Shown here: positions 43,096 to 51,501 of the stretch, in pieces
Layout of the letters: each line of letters starts with the position of its first letter
Position numbering within the stretch: the first letter of the stretch is position 1
From: JANMEB01 sp041740495
GTDB lineage: Bacteria; Planctomycetota; Planctomycetia; Pirellulales; Pirellulaceae
DNA length: 64,000 bases
Assembly (NCBI GenBank): GCA_041740495.1
Contig: JBGSLW010000260.1
Coordinates: 1-64,000 of the forward strand
Reading direction: 5' to 3'
The notes under the pieces: generated by a model
Seen by the model: only the letters and a program-made list of their open reading frames with translations
The model's database searches: none
Told to the model about the DNA's origin: nothing
Program-made: the position numbers and the translations under genes

Positions 43096-43744
43096 CGCTG
43101 CTCTCTCCGTCGTAGGTGCCTTGATTGATCCAAACTTGAACGCCGATATGTCCTTGCGGGGTCTTCGCCTCGGTGAACCCGTAATCGATTTTCGCTCGCA
43201 GGGTGCTCAAGGGAATCGAGCCGGTGGCTTGTTTTTCCCGTCGCGCCATTTCTGCGCCGCCCAAGCGGCCCGCCAATTGAATTTTGATTCCCTTGGCGCC
43301 GGCGTCCATCGATTCTTCCATGGCCCGCTTCATGGTCTTGCGGAAGTTCGCCCGTTTGGCCAGCTGTTCGGCCACCTTTTCCGAGACCAATTGGGCCTGC
43401 AGATCGGGGCGAGAGACTTCTTCCACTTTCAAATTCACGCGGCGGCCGATCAGGTTCTGCAGTTCCTCCTGCAGCAACTCGACATCCTGCCCCTTCTTGC
43501 CGATGATCAGCCCGGGGCGAGCCACATACAGGATGACCTTGACTTCATCCCGCGTCCGTTCGATTTCAATCCGATCGATCCCGGCGGCTCGGTAATTCTT
43601 GGTCGGGTTCAATTTGATAAAATCGCGGACCTTCTTGTCTTCCAGCAACAGAGACGAGAATTCTTCCTTGGGGGCGTACCAGCGGCTTTTCCAGCCCACC
43701 ATCACGCCTGTGCGGAAGCCGATCGGATTGACTTTTTGACCCAT
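43034..43744 (-). CDS. rpsC: Ribosomal protein S3
   Basis: A 236-residue S3. It begins MGQKVNPIGFRTGVM and has the KH domain with GLIIGKKGQDVELLQEEL and GCAKGIKI-like AGAKGIKIQLAGRLGGAEMARRE. The C-terminal tail (residues about 212-236, rich in Asp, Gly, Ser, Lys) reads into the start of rplP. It forms part of the mRNA entry channel. Confidence 0.95.
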   Translation of the reverse strand: MGQKVNPIGFRTGVMVGWKSRWYAPKEEFSSLLLEDKKVRDFIKLNPTKNYRAAGIDRIEIERTRDEVKVILYVARPGLIIGKKGQDVELLQEELQNLIGRRVNLKVEEVSRPDLQAQLVSEKVAEQLAKRANFRKTMKRAMEESMDAGAKGIKIQLAGRLGGAEMARREKQATGSIPLSTLRAKIDYGFTEAKTPQGHIGVQVWINQGTYDGESSDGADAQTGQTSKGPKRSYKR

Positions 43745-43764
43745 AATTCCACTTTCGATCCGCT

Positions 43765-44112
43765 TTAAATTTCTTGAACCTTGACCGAAATGTGCGACAT
43801 GCGCTTTTTGATCAGCATCGCCACGCCGCGCGCTCTCGGTTGAATCCGCTTGTACATCGGCGCCCCGTCGATGCGGATCTCCGAGAGCAACAGATTCCGC
43901 ACCTCGACAATCCGCCCAGGGTTCTGTTCGCTATCCTGCGCATTGGCGACCGCGGACTTGATCACGCGTTCGATCATCCGCGCACCGCGTTGCGGCTGGT
44001 AGCGGAGGATATCGAGCGCCTCGTCGACGAATTTGCCGCGAACCAAATTGGCGACCGGACGAATCTTGCGCGGACTCATCCGTGCGAACCGATGGGAAGC
44101 TGTGAATTCCAC
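43765..44112 (-). CDS. rplV: Ribosomal protein L22
   Basis: A 115-residue L22 that lines the exit tunnel. The core ARMSPRKIRPVANLVRGK and the C-terminal RIQPRARGVAMLIKKRMSHISV, including the tunnel hairpin, are intact. The GTG at 44112 is chosen because AGGAGAG lies a few bases upstream; the frame stays open to 44136. Confidence 0.93.
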   Translation of the reverse strand: MEFTASHRFARMSPRKIRPVANLVRGKFVDEALDILRYQPQRGARMIERVIKSAVANAQDSEQNPGRIVEVRNLLLSEIRIDGAPMYKRIQPRARGVAMLIKKRMSHISVKVQEI

Positions 44113-44139
44113 GTGATCTCTCCTGGAGCTGACCAAGCC

Positions 44140-44421
44140 CTACTTCGTGGCGGCAGCCGCTTTGGCTCCACTATGTCCCCGGAACACACGGGTTGGAGCG
44201 AATTCGCCCAACTTGTGCCCCACCATATCTTCCGTTACGAACACCTTCATATGCTGCTTGCCGTTGTGCACCATGAACGTCATCCCCACGAATTCCGGGA
44301 TGATCGTGCAACTGCGCGACCAGGTCTTGATTGGCTCTTTGGAACCGGCCGCCAGTTGCCGTTCGACCTTGCGAAACAGCTTGTCCTGGACAAAGGGGCC
44401 TTTTTTCTGGGAACGACTCAT
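44140..44421 (-). CDS. rpsS: Ribosomal protein S19
   Basis: A 93-residue S19: MSRSQKKGPFVQDKLFRK at the start and FVTEDMVGHKLGEFAPTRVFRGHSG toward the end. It contacts the A-site finger and protein S13 in the 30S head. Standard place between rplB and rplV. Confidence 0.96.
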   Translation of the reverse strand: MSRSQKKGPFVQDKLFRKVERQLAAGSKEPIKTWSRSCTIIPEFVGMTFMVHNGKQHMKVFVTEDMVGHKLGEFAPTRVFRGHSGAKAAAATK

Positions 44422-44445
44422 GTTTTGGACTCGAGGAAAAAACGA

Positions 44446-45306
44446 CTAAGTACCGATCCGCAATTGGCCGTAACGGCGCGAGCGTCGTCGGCGGATAATC
44501 GCGGAATTGGACGGCTTGCGGAGCTTGCGGGTGAACCCTCCCTTGGCGGGCTTCCCCGTGGGGCTGACCGGATGGCGACCTCCCTTGGTGCGGCCTTCGC
44601 CGCCGCCGTGCGGGTGATCGATCGGGTTCATCGCGGTTCCGCGAACGTGGGGGCGGCGTCCCATCCAACGCTTGCGTCCCGCCTTGCCCAATTCGATATT
44701 CATGTGGTCGGCGTTTCCGACCTTGCCGATCGAGGCTCGGCACGCGGCGGGCACGCGGCGGATTTCGCCGCTGGGCAGCGCGATCTGAGCCCACCCGGCA
44801 TCGCGAGCCATCAAGGTAGCGACCGTCCCGGCGCCGCGGCAGAGAACCGCCCCTTGGCCAGCTCGCAATTCAATATTGTGGATTTCCATCCCCAGCGGGA
44901 TGTTGTTCATCGGGAGGCAATTGCCGACCGTCGGCGGCGCTTCCGGCCCACTCTCCAAGGTCATCCCAACCTGAAGCCCCTCGGGGGCCAGTATGTACCG
45001 CTTTTGTCCGTCCACGTAATTGAGCTGGGCGATCCGGGCGTTGCGGTTCGGGTCGTACTGGATCGAATCGACTCGGGCCGCGACCCCATCCTTGTCCCGG
45101 CGGAAGTCGATTTGCCGGTACTGCTGCTTGTGGCCGCCGCCGCGATGCCGAGCGGTGATCACACCCTGATTGTTGCGGCCCCCTTTTTTCTTTTTGCGGC
45201 GCAACAACTTCTTGAGCGGCTTGGCACCTGAGGTCAGGTCCGCGAAATCACTGACCGAGGCGCCGCGCCGCCCGGGGGATGTCGGATTGTACTGTCGAAT
45301 TCCCAT
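44446..45306 (-). CDS. rplB: Ribosomal protein L2
   Basis: A 286-residue L2. The SH3-like core and the conserved DHPHGGGEGRTKGGRHPVSPTG segment near the peptidyl transferase centre are intact. The basic stretch KKLLRRKKKKGGRNNQG near residue 35-50 is typical. It starts MGIRQYNPTSPGRRG. Confidence 0.96.
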   Translation of the reverse strand: MGIRQYNPTSPGRRGASVSDFADLTSGAKPLKKLLRRKKKKGGRNNQGVITARHRGGGHKQQYRQIDFRRDKDGVAARVDSIQYDPNRNARIAQLNYVDGQKRYILAPEGLQVGMTLESGPEAPPTVGNCLPMNNIPLGMEIHNIELRAGQGAVLCRGAGTVATLMARDAGWAQIALPSGEIRRVPAACRASIGKVGNADHMNIELGKAGRKRWMGRRPHVRGTAMNPIDHPHGGGEGRTKGGRHPVSPTGKPAKGGFTRKLRKPSNSAIIRRRRSRRYGQLRIGT

Positions 45307-45342
45307 CGTCAGGTGTTTCCTACTCTAATAAAACAGTCCGCG

Positions 45343-45660
45343 TTAAAAGAACTCGATGCGATTGTCCGGCTTGAGCTTGACGATCGCCTTCTTCCACGCC
45401 TTGGTTCGACCCGTCTTGAAGCGATACCGCCTTGCCTTTCCCTGTCGGTTCTGAATCGCCACACTGGCGACCTGGACGTTGAAAAGTTCGGACACGGCGT
45501 CGCGGATCTGGGTCTTGGTGGCCAGCGGATTGACTTCAAAGGTGTATTGATTGTATTCCTGCGACTGGAACATTCCCTTCTCCGTCACCTTGGGGCGGAG
45601 AATGACTTGCTGCGGCAGCAGCTCGATCGAGGTCGCAGGCTGGGGGGCAGGTTTTTTCAT
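45343..45660 (-). CDS. rplW: Ribosomal protein L23
   Basis: A 105-residue L23, the tunnel-exit protein used as docking site for trigger factor and SRP. The segments ILRPKVTEKGMFQSQEYNQYTFEV, TKTQIRDAVSELFNVQV and GRTKAWKKAIVKLKPDNRIEFF are typical. The N-terminus has a 10-residue Pro/Ala-rich addition. Confidence 0.95.
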   Translation of the reverse strand: MKKPAPQPATSIELLPQQVILRPKVTEKGMFQSQEYNQYTFEVNPLATKTQIRDAVSELFNVQVASVAIQNRQGKARRYRFKTGRTKAWKKAIVKLKPDNRIEFF

Positions 45661-45673
45661 TTACCGATCTCCC

Positions 45674-46342
45674 TTAATTGGCGGCGGCGTTCGCCGGATT
45701 GGACGCTCGCCCATCGGCAACCGCGCTGCTCCGAAACGACTCGAGCGCCGCTTTGGTGAACAGCATCCGCCGCGGCCGGAGCACCGTCCACGCGTTCAGT
45801 TCGCCGACAGGGGACACAGTGACATCGGCGATATTCCGAGCACTCTTGTACAGAACCGGATCGTATCCGTCGGTGGCGATCACCGTGGTCTGGCCGGCCA
45901 ACGGCAACGCCTGCAGGACGGCGGCGACATCCCGAGTCTTGGGCTCGGACATTTTCCATTCGTCGATCACCACGACTTGCGAGTCCTTCAACTTGCCTGC
46001 GACCGCCATTCGCGTCGCCAGGCGCAGGGCTGTTTTGGGCAAACGGTACGAAAAATCGCGACGGGCCAAGGCAAAAGCGTGCCCCCCGCCGCGGCGGATC
46101 GGCGAACGCCGGGAGCCGGCTCGTGCTCGCCCGGTCCCTTTTTGCCGGTACATCTTTTTGGTTGAGCCGGCGACCATCCCGCGCGATCGAGTCCCGCGCG
46201 AACCTTGTCGCGCGTTGGCCCGATACATCACCACCGCGTCGTGCAGCAGCTGTTTGCTGATTTTCGGCGCAATCGCATCGAGGTCGATCTCCATCGAGCC
46301 GACCGTCTTTCCCGTTTTGTCGTAAATCGGCAAGCTAACCAT
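45674..46342 (-). CDS. rplD: Ribosomal protein L4
   Basis: A 222-residue L4. It has the internal loop reaching the exit tunnel (GSRGTRSRGMVAGSTKKMYRQKGTGRARAGSRRSPIRRGGGHAF, seen in parts) and the C-terminal NIADVTVSPVGELNAWTVLRPRRMLFTKAAL. The ATG at 46342 follows GGTG; a GTG at 46351 is an alternative. L4 regulates the S10 operon in E. coli. Between it and rpsJ, where rplC (L3) normally lies, there are only 295 bases. Confidence 0.95.
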   Translation of the reverse strand: MVSLPIYDKTGKTVGSMEIDLDAIAPKISKQLLHDAVVMYRANARQGSRGTRSRGMVAGSTKKMYRQKGTGRARAGSRRSPIRRGGGHAFALARRDFSYRLPKTALRLATRMAVAGKLKDSQVVVIDEWKMSEPKTRDVAAVLQALPLAGQTTVIATDGYDPVLYKSARNIADVTVSPVGELNAWTVLRPRRMLFTKAALESFRSSAVADGRASNPANAAAN

Positions 46343-46637
46343 TGTCGGCACCCACTTGAACTATCGATCGTAGTCACCGCCGCAAAATCCCGCGCAACGG
46401 CTTGCGATCATCCACATCATTTCCAGATTCAACACACACGGCCTTGCATAGAGCAAGGCCGCCACACTAAGCGGAAGGTGGGAACAGAGGCGTCATCGCA
46501 ACCCTCCAGCGGAACCGAATCCCGCCGCCCATGATCTTCCATCGCTCTGTGTGAAGCCTCACCTGCGGGAGTCCCAACCCATGGCTGGGCTTACCCGCGA
46601 GGTTTCCATCATCTGTTTTCTAACCTCAATTCCAATC
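46343..46637. other. Spacer where rplC (L3) would normally be
   Basis: No ribosomal protein frame of any kind is recognisable. The spacer contains two palindromes: a 9-bp perfect stem (46439-46447 with 46453-46461, loop ATAGA) and a longer imperfect hairpin at 46565-46598 with GCGGG/CCCGC ends. Neither is followed by a T-run on the minus strand. L3 would need about 630 bases. Confidence 0.75.
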
Positions 46638-46964
46638 CTATTTGGACGTCGCCTTGATCTTGATCTCGACGCCGGCCGGCAGGCTCAGTTTATTCAATGC
46701 CTCGATCGTCTTCGCCGTGGCCTGCACGATATCGATCAAGCGCTTATGGGTTCGAATCTCGTATTGCGATCGAGCTTTCTTGTCGATCGTGGGCCCTGCC
46801 AACACCGTATACCGCTCGATGCGCGTCGGCAGCGGGATCGGCCCGTGCACTTCCGAGTGCGTTCGCTTGGCGGTCTCCACGATTTCCTGCGCGCTTTGGT
46901 CAAGCACCGAATGATCGTAACCTTCCATGCGGATTCGAATTACTTCATGCACATTGGCAGCCAC
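46638..46964 (-). CDS. rpsJ: Ribosomal protein S10
   Basis: A 108-residue S10: IRIRMEGYDHSVLDQSAQEIVETAKRT and GPIPLPTRIERYTVLAGP are diagnostic, and SQYEIRTHKRLIDI closes the core. It begins at GTG with AGGAG 8 nt upstream. It is the first gene of the cluster here; the fus/tuf/rpsL/rpsG group is not upstream. S10 also works with NusB in antitermination. Confidence 0.95.
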   Translation of the reverse strand: MAANVHEVIRIRMEGYDHSVLDQSAQEIVETAKRTHSEVHGPIPLPTRIERYTVLAGPTIDKKARSQYEIRTHKRLIDIVQATAKTIEALNKLSLPAGVEIKIKATSK

Positions 46965-47670
46965 ACAACACTCCTACCCAGCCAGGGCAGACAATCATCA
47001 ATGGAAAAACAACAGACAAAATGACGACGGAAAACGACTCGACCAGAAAATCGAAAGCGGCGACTTTCGATCTGTCCCGCCGGCGCCTGACCCCCGCTCG
47101 CGATTGCTGCTCGCAATTGCTATCGCGCCGATCGCGCAGTTTGTCGACTCGCAGTTTGCCCAATCAAAGTACGGCAAACCGGCACGCAACGCAAGCGGCG
47201 ACCGACCTGCGAACTGCGGATCGTCCCGGAAAAGGATAGAATTTATGCCGCTGGCAGGCGGTGGTCAATCGCAAATCGCTGGGAGGCATGGAAAAATTCT
47301 CGCGGTTTGCCGGATCCGCTGGGATTGGTTCTGGGTAAGAACTGGTTCCAGGTTTGGACCTGTCGTTGCCGAAGCCGCGAAGACTTGCTCCGGACGTCGT
47401 TACCTGGCGCCATGCCCGTGGAGCGCGTTGATTCCGAGATCTGGCGAACGCGTCTACGTCGATGGTCTGGCGAACGCCGCGATGATCGAGGTATCCAAAT
47501 CGCTGTGGTGCCGGCGATTTATCTGCCTGCAACCGTGCGGTATAATAGCGTGAGTCGTTGACGACAGCGAAGTCGAAACGAGGGGAAGAGGAGTGTCGGG
47601 CGAGGGGCAAGGGGCAAGGGGCATTGCAGCGGGATCTGGTAGTTTCCGGTCCTGCAGAAAGGGCGTTGGC
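46965..47670. other. Gene-poor spacer upstream of the ribosomal cluster
   Basis: About 700 bases between outward-facing genes. It should hold the S10 operon promoter on the minus strand. On the plus strand a TATAAT box occurs at 47541-47546, about 125 bases before the next gene, with only a weak -35 candidate. Several open frames cross the area but show no recognisable protein signature. Confidence 0.5.
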
Positions 47671-48162
47671 ATGTGCCATATTATCACGCATTTTCGTCCA
47701 TTGTTGATCTTGGCGGGGATGGCTGGGGTCTGCTCGACATGGGGACTTGGACACGCTGAAGCGCAAGTTGCCGTACAACTCCCGACGTTCAACGTGTTTT
47801 CGGTCCAAACCACGGTGATGGTCCCGGACGGCGGCCGCATGAATTTGGGCTCGATTGGTCGGTCCAGCCAAGGGATGACAAGCCGAGGGGTGCCGCTGTT
47901 GGGATCGGCGCCGGGATTGGGCCGACCGTTCAACAACCGCGCCATCGGAACCTCGACGTCCTCGGCCAACGTTTCGGTCACCGCCCAGATTATCAGTTTG
48001 AGTGAGCTGGAAGCGCCGCTGTTGTCCGAGGGCAATCGGCGAATGGCGTCGCGACCGTTTGCGACTCCCGCCGACGTCCAACGCCGCGCCGCCTACTTGT
48101 CGCGCCATATGGGTCGTATCGCCGGTGGAATGTCAACCAGCGGAGGCGCCATCCGCAGGTAA
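47671..48162 (+). CDS. Exported protein resembling the C-terminal part of secretin-like proteins
   Basis: A 163-residue protein with a signal peptide (hydrophobic residues 8-25, cleavage near HAEAQ). The mature part contains VQTTVMVPDGGRMNLGSIGR and TSRGVPLLGSAPGLGRPF. The pattern VPDGG..GVPLLG..PGLGRPF is like the conserved beta-domain of type II/III secretins, but the N domains are missing, so it may be a small planctomycete-specific relative or a shortened form. The ATG at 47671 is chosen because the signal peptide starts there. Confidence 0.65.
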   Translation: MCHIITHFRPLLILAGMAGVCSTWGLGHAEAQVAVQLPTFNVFSVQTTVMVPDGGRMNLGSIGRSSQGMTSRGVPLLGSAPGLGRPFNNRAIGTSTSSANVSVTAQIISLSELEAPLLSEGNRRMASRPFATPADVQRRAAYLSRHMGRIAGGMSTSGGAIRR

Positions 48163-48221
48163 CTCCCCAGCGGATACCGGGCCAACCGCGTTATCGCAGT
48201 CTACATTTTTTCGCAAACATC

Positions 48222-48743
48222 ATGTCTACCGGTACGTATCAGCAATCGACCGCTCACCTCACGAAAAACCAGCCGAAATACACGCGGGCCGAAGCCCTGG
48301 AGCGGGTCCGCGGCCCGGCGACCAGTTTGGTCGTGGTGGCCAGTTTGTACATCGCCGTGATCGTCCTGGGAGGACTCATTTACACCGGCCAGAAGACCGC
48401 GGAAATGATGTCGGCCGAATCGGAAACCTCGTTGCCGCTGAAAGGGGAGACCATCGAAGAGCGCCGCGCGCGGGAAAAGGAAGAGAAGCAGCGCGTCGCA
48501 GAAAAGAACTTTATTGCGTTCTCGCTGGCTTCGATCGTCGGCTTGATCGGCGTGGTTTGCGGCGCCGTCGTGCTGGCAGGAGGGCTGAAGATGAAGCAGC
48601 TCAAGAGTTACAAACTGGCGTACTCGGGCGCCGCCTTTGCCACGATCCCGGTGCTCTCTCCCTTGTTGGTGTTGGGGATTCCGTTCGGGATATGGGCGAT
48701 GATCACGATCCACGATAAAGAGATCAAACGCTATTTCACGTAG
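48222..48743 (+). CDS. Small polytopic membrane protein, function unknown
   Basis: A 173-residue protein with a polar N-terminus (about 33 residues), helices near 34-56, 97-120 and 130-155, and a charged linker (EERRAREKEEKQRVAEK) between the first two. It ends 12 nt before the ABC ATPase gene and probably shares its transcript. I do not recognise the family. Confidence 0.65.
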   Translation: MSTGTYQQSTAHLTKNQPKYTRAEALERVRGPATSLVVVASLYIAVIVLGGLIYTGQKTAEMMSAESETSLPLKGETIEERRAREKEEKQRVAEKNFIAFSLASIVGLIGVVCGAVVLAGGLKMKQLKSYKLAYSGAAFATIPVLSPLLVLGIPFGIWAMITIHDKEIKRYFT

Positions 48744-48755
48744 ACCTGCCTCCCC

Positions 48756-49706
48756 ATGCCACTTGCGATTGATTGTCGGGGCCTGACCAAAACGTACCGC
48801 GGTCGGCCGCCGATCGAAGCGGTCCGCGGGATCGATTTGCAAGTCGAATCGGGCGAGTGCTTCGGGGTCTTGGGACCCAACGGCGCGGGCAAGACCACCA
48901 CGATCGAAATCCTGGAAGGATTGTTAGAGCCTTCTGCCGGCGAGGTCGCAATCTTTGGGCTGCAATGGTCGAAGCACGCCGATCAAATTCGCCAACAGAT
49001 CGGCGTGTCCCTGCAGGAGACCGAACTGAGCGATCGGCTCTCCGTGCAGGAAACCCTGACGTTGTTTCGCAGCTTTTACCGCCACGGCCTGGATCCGGAG
49101 GAGACGCTGCGGCAGGTCTCGCTGGAGGAGAAAGCCGGGGCCTGGGTGAAAAAGCTCTCCGGCGGGCAGAAGCAACGGCTGGCGGTCGCCTGCGCGATCG
49201 TGGGCGATCCGCGACTCTTGTTTCTCGATGAGCCCACCACGGGACTCGATCCCACCAGCCGCCGCGAATTGTGGGAGATCATCCGCCGTTTTCGAGCCGA
49301 GGGACGGACGATCCTGCTGACCACGCACTACATGGACGAGGCCGAACGATTGTGCGACCGGGTGGCGATCTTCGACCGGGGGCGGGTGATCGCCTTGGGG
49401 ACTCCGGCCGAGTTGATCGCAAGCTTGGGGAGCGAGCACGTGGTCGAGTTCACGCTGGCGGATCCGCGGTCCACCGCAATGACCGAGGTGTTGGAGCGGC
49501 TCCCCGGAGTGGCCGGCGTCAGCCAACAAGATTCCCGCTGGCGAATTCGAGTCGACCAGTTGCATCGGGTCCTTCCGCAGATCCTGGCGGCGCTGGCCGA
49601 ACATTCGTACGAACTGCACGACCTGGCCACACGGCAAGCGACGTTGGAAGATGTCTTCGTGCAGATCACCGGCCGCGAATTCGAAGATGCGGAGGCGGCC
49701 GCATGA
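48756..49706 (+). CDS. ABC-2 type transporter ATP-binding protein
   Basis: A 316-residue ATPase. Walker A is GPNGAGKTT, the signature LSGGQKQRLAVACA, Walker B LLFLDEPTTGLD, and the switch histidine is in LLTTHYMDEAE. The C-terminal extension of about 80 residues (VLERLPGVAGVSQQDSRWRI...) is typical for drug and lipid exporter ATPases (CcmA group). It overlaps the permease start by 4 nt (ATGA), so the pair forms one exporter. Confidence 0.93.
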   Translation: MPLAIDCRGLTKTYRGRPPIEAVRGIDLQVESGECFGVLGPNGAGKTTTIEILEGLLEPSAGEVAIFGLQWSKHADQIRQQIGVSLQETELSDRLSVQETLTLFRSFYRHGLDPEETLRQVSLEEKAGAWVKKLSGGQKQRLAVACAIVGDPRLLFLDEPTTGLDPTSRRELWEIIRRFRAEGRTILLTTHYMDEAERLCDRVAIFDRGRVIALGTPAELIASLGSEHVVEFTLADPRSTAMTEVLERLPGVAGVSQQDSRWRIRVDQLHRVLPQILAALAEHSYELHDLATRQATLEDVFVQITGREFEDAEAAA

Positions 49707-50797
49707 GCGCGGACCCCGCTTCGAACGCAAACCGCCCCGCCGGCTGGCGCGTGCAGCCGCTGTACCAATTGGTGGTCGCTCGGTTACGCGAGTTCATTCG
49801 CCAACCCGAAGCGGTCTTTTGGGTCTACGTCTTTCCAATCCTGATGGTGATCGCCTTGGGGATCGCCTTCAAAGGGAAACCGATCGAGTCGTTCACGGTG
49901 GATGCGGTCGAGCCGGTTCCCGCGGCGATCGCCGCCGCCGTCGAAGCGGACCCGCGCTTCAAATTCCATCCGCAATCCTCGGAAAACTGTCGCCAACGGT
50001 TGCGGGTCGGCAAGTCCGATCTGTACCTGCAAATCGCCGCGGACGTCAGTGGTCCATCGGGATCGATCGAATACTTCCTCGATCCGACCCGGCCGCAGAG
50101 CCTGGTGGCCAAGGCGGCGGTGGACGATTGTATTCAGCGGAGCCTGGGGCGAGTCGACGCGGCGGCCACGAAAATCGTGGAGGTCGCCGAACCCGGGGGG
50201 AGGTATATCGACTTCCTGGTCCCCGGACTGTTGGGGATGGGGCTGATGGGGGGCGGAATGTTCGGCGTGGGATTCGCGATCGTCGACATGCGGATCCGCA
50301 AGTTGCTCCGGCGGTTCCTGGCCACTCCCATGCGGCGGAGCGATTTCCTGGCCAGTTTGATGCTCAGTCGCCTGGTCTTCATGGTACCCGAGATCATTCT
50401 ACTGTTGGTGTTTGCGCGATTCGCCTTCGGCGTGCAGATCTATGGGAACCCACTGACCCTGGTGGTCCTGATCCTGCTGGGAGCACTGCTGTTTGGCGGA
50501 ATCGGCTTGCTGGTGGCATCGCGGGCCCGTACTCTGGAGGCCGCCTCGGGCTTGATGAATCTGGCGATGCTGCCGATGTGGACTCTCTCGGGGGTGTTCT
50601 TTTCCTACGAGCGGTTTCCGGAGGCGATGCAGTTCTGGATCAAACTGCTTCCGCTCACGGCCCTGATCGACAGTTTGCGCGGGGCGATGGTCGAAGGACG
50701 CGGGCTGCCGCAACTGGGGGTGGAACTGGCGATCATGGCGGCTTGGACCGCACTCTCGTTTGGGGTGGCGCTGGCGATTTTCCGCTGGAACGATTAA
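49703..50797 (+). CDS. ABC-2 type permease
   Basis: A 364-residue permease. One helix at residues 42-60 precedes a periplasmic domain of about 120 residues, and five further helices follow (LVPGLLGMGLMGGGMFGVGF onward), the ABC2_membrane_3 arrangement. FLVPGLLGMGLMGGGMFG is typical for this exporter group. Start by ATGA overlap with the ATPase stop; the longer upstream frame is an artefact. Substrate unknown. Confidence 0.92.
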   Translation: MSADPASNANRPAGWRVQPLYQLVVARLREFIRQPEAVFWVYVFPILMVIALGIAFKGKPIESFTVDAVEPVPAAIAAAVEADPRFKFHPQSSENCRQRLRVGKSDLYLQIAADVSGPSGSIEYFLDPTRPQSLVAKAAVDDCIQRSLGRVDAAATKIVEVAEPGGRYIDFLVPGLLGMGLMGGGMFGVGFAIVDMRIRKLLRRFLATPMRRSDFLASLMLSRLVFMVPEIILLLVFARFAFGVQIYGNPLTLVVLILLGALLFGGIGLLVASRARTLEAASGLMNLAMLPMWTLSGVFFSYERFPEAMQFWIKLLPLTALIDSLRGAMVEGRGLPQLGVELAIMAAWTALSFGVALAIFRWND

Positions 50798-50817
50798 AGA
50801 GTATACACACGTACACT

Positions 50818-51501
50818 ATGTCGCTCGAGGCGATGATTGCGATCCGCGACTTGGAGTTCGCCTACCCCGCGGGAGACTTCCAACTCCGGATCCCCGATCT
50901 GCAAGTTCCCGCGCGGCAGCGACTGGCGGTCGTGGGACCGAGCGGCTGCGGCAAGACGACGTTGCTGAATCTGATTTCCGGCATTTCGGTCGCGCAGCGA
51001 GGGACGATTACCGTCGAGGGGCGAACCATCTCCGCGCTCCCCGACGCGCAGCGCCGCAATTTCCGGGTGGCCCGAATCGGTTTCGTCTTTCAGCAGTTCG
51101 AGCTGATCGAATACTTGTCGGTGGAGGAGAATATTCTGCTCCCCAAGCTGATCAACCCGACGCAGCGGATCGACGCGGTGAGCACCGCGCGGGCTCGCGA
51201 GTTGGCCGTGGCGATGGGAATCGGCGACAAGCTGCGGCGGGGGGTTCGCCGCTTGTCACAAGGGGAGCAACAGCGCGTGGCGATTTGCCGAGCTCTGTTG
51301 AACGAACCGCCGTTGATTTTGGCCGACGAACCGACTGGCAATCTGGATCCCAAGAACAAACATCTCACGATCGAGCTGCTGGCGCGGTACTGCGACGAGC
51401 AGGGGGCGACGCTGGTGGTGGTGACGCACGACACGGGGATTCTGCAGGGGTTCGATGCCACGCTGGACTTCGAACGTTTTCGGCAGGAGGCGCCGGCATG
51501 A
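50818..51501 (+). CDS. LolD/MacB-type ABC ATPase
   Basis: A 227-residue ATPase. Walker A is GPSGCGKTT, signature RLSQGEQQRVAICRAL, Walker B LILADEPTGNLD. The size and motifs fit LolD/FtsE/MacB ATPases that drive mechanotransmission rather than classic transport. It starts 20 nt after the first permease and overlaps the next permease by 4 nt (ATGA), so four ABC genes form one operon. Confidence 0.92.
   Translation: MSLEAMIAIRDLEFAYPAGDFQLRIPDLQVPARQRLAVVGPSGCGKTTLLNLISGISVAQRGTITVEGRTISALPDAQRRNFRVARIGFVFQQFELIEYLSVEENILLPKLINPTQRIDAVSTARARELAVAMGIGDKLRRGVRRLSQGEQQRVAICRALLNEPPLILADEPTGNLDPKNKHLTIELLARYCDEQGATLVVVTHDTGILQGFDATLDFERFRQEAPA

Noticed and set aside
46343..46637. A hidden or shortened rplC (L3)
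   Set aside because: All frames in both strands were read for L3 patterns such as the RGSVPG-like C-terminal region; none was seen, and the space is less than half the needed length.
47164..48108. A 314-codon minus-strand frame over the secretin-like gene
   Set aside because: Composition is Arg/Ser/His-rich, as in shadow frames, and it covers a plus-strand gene with a clear signal peptide.
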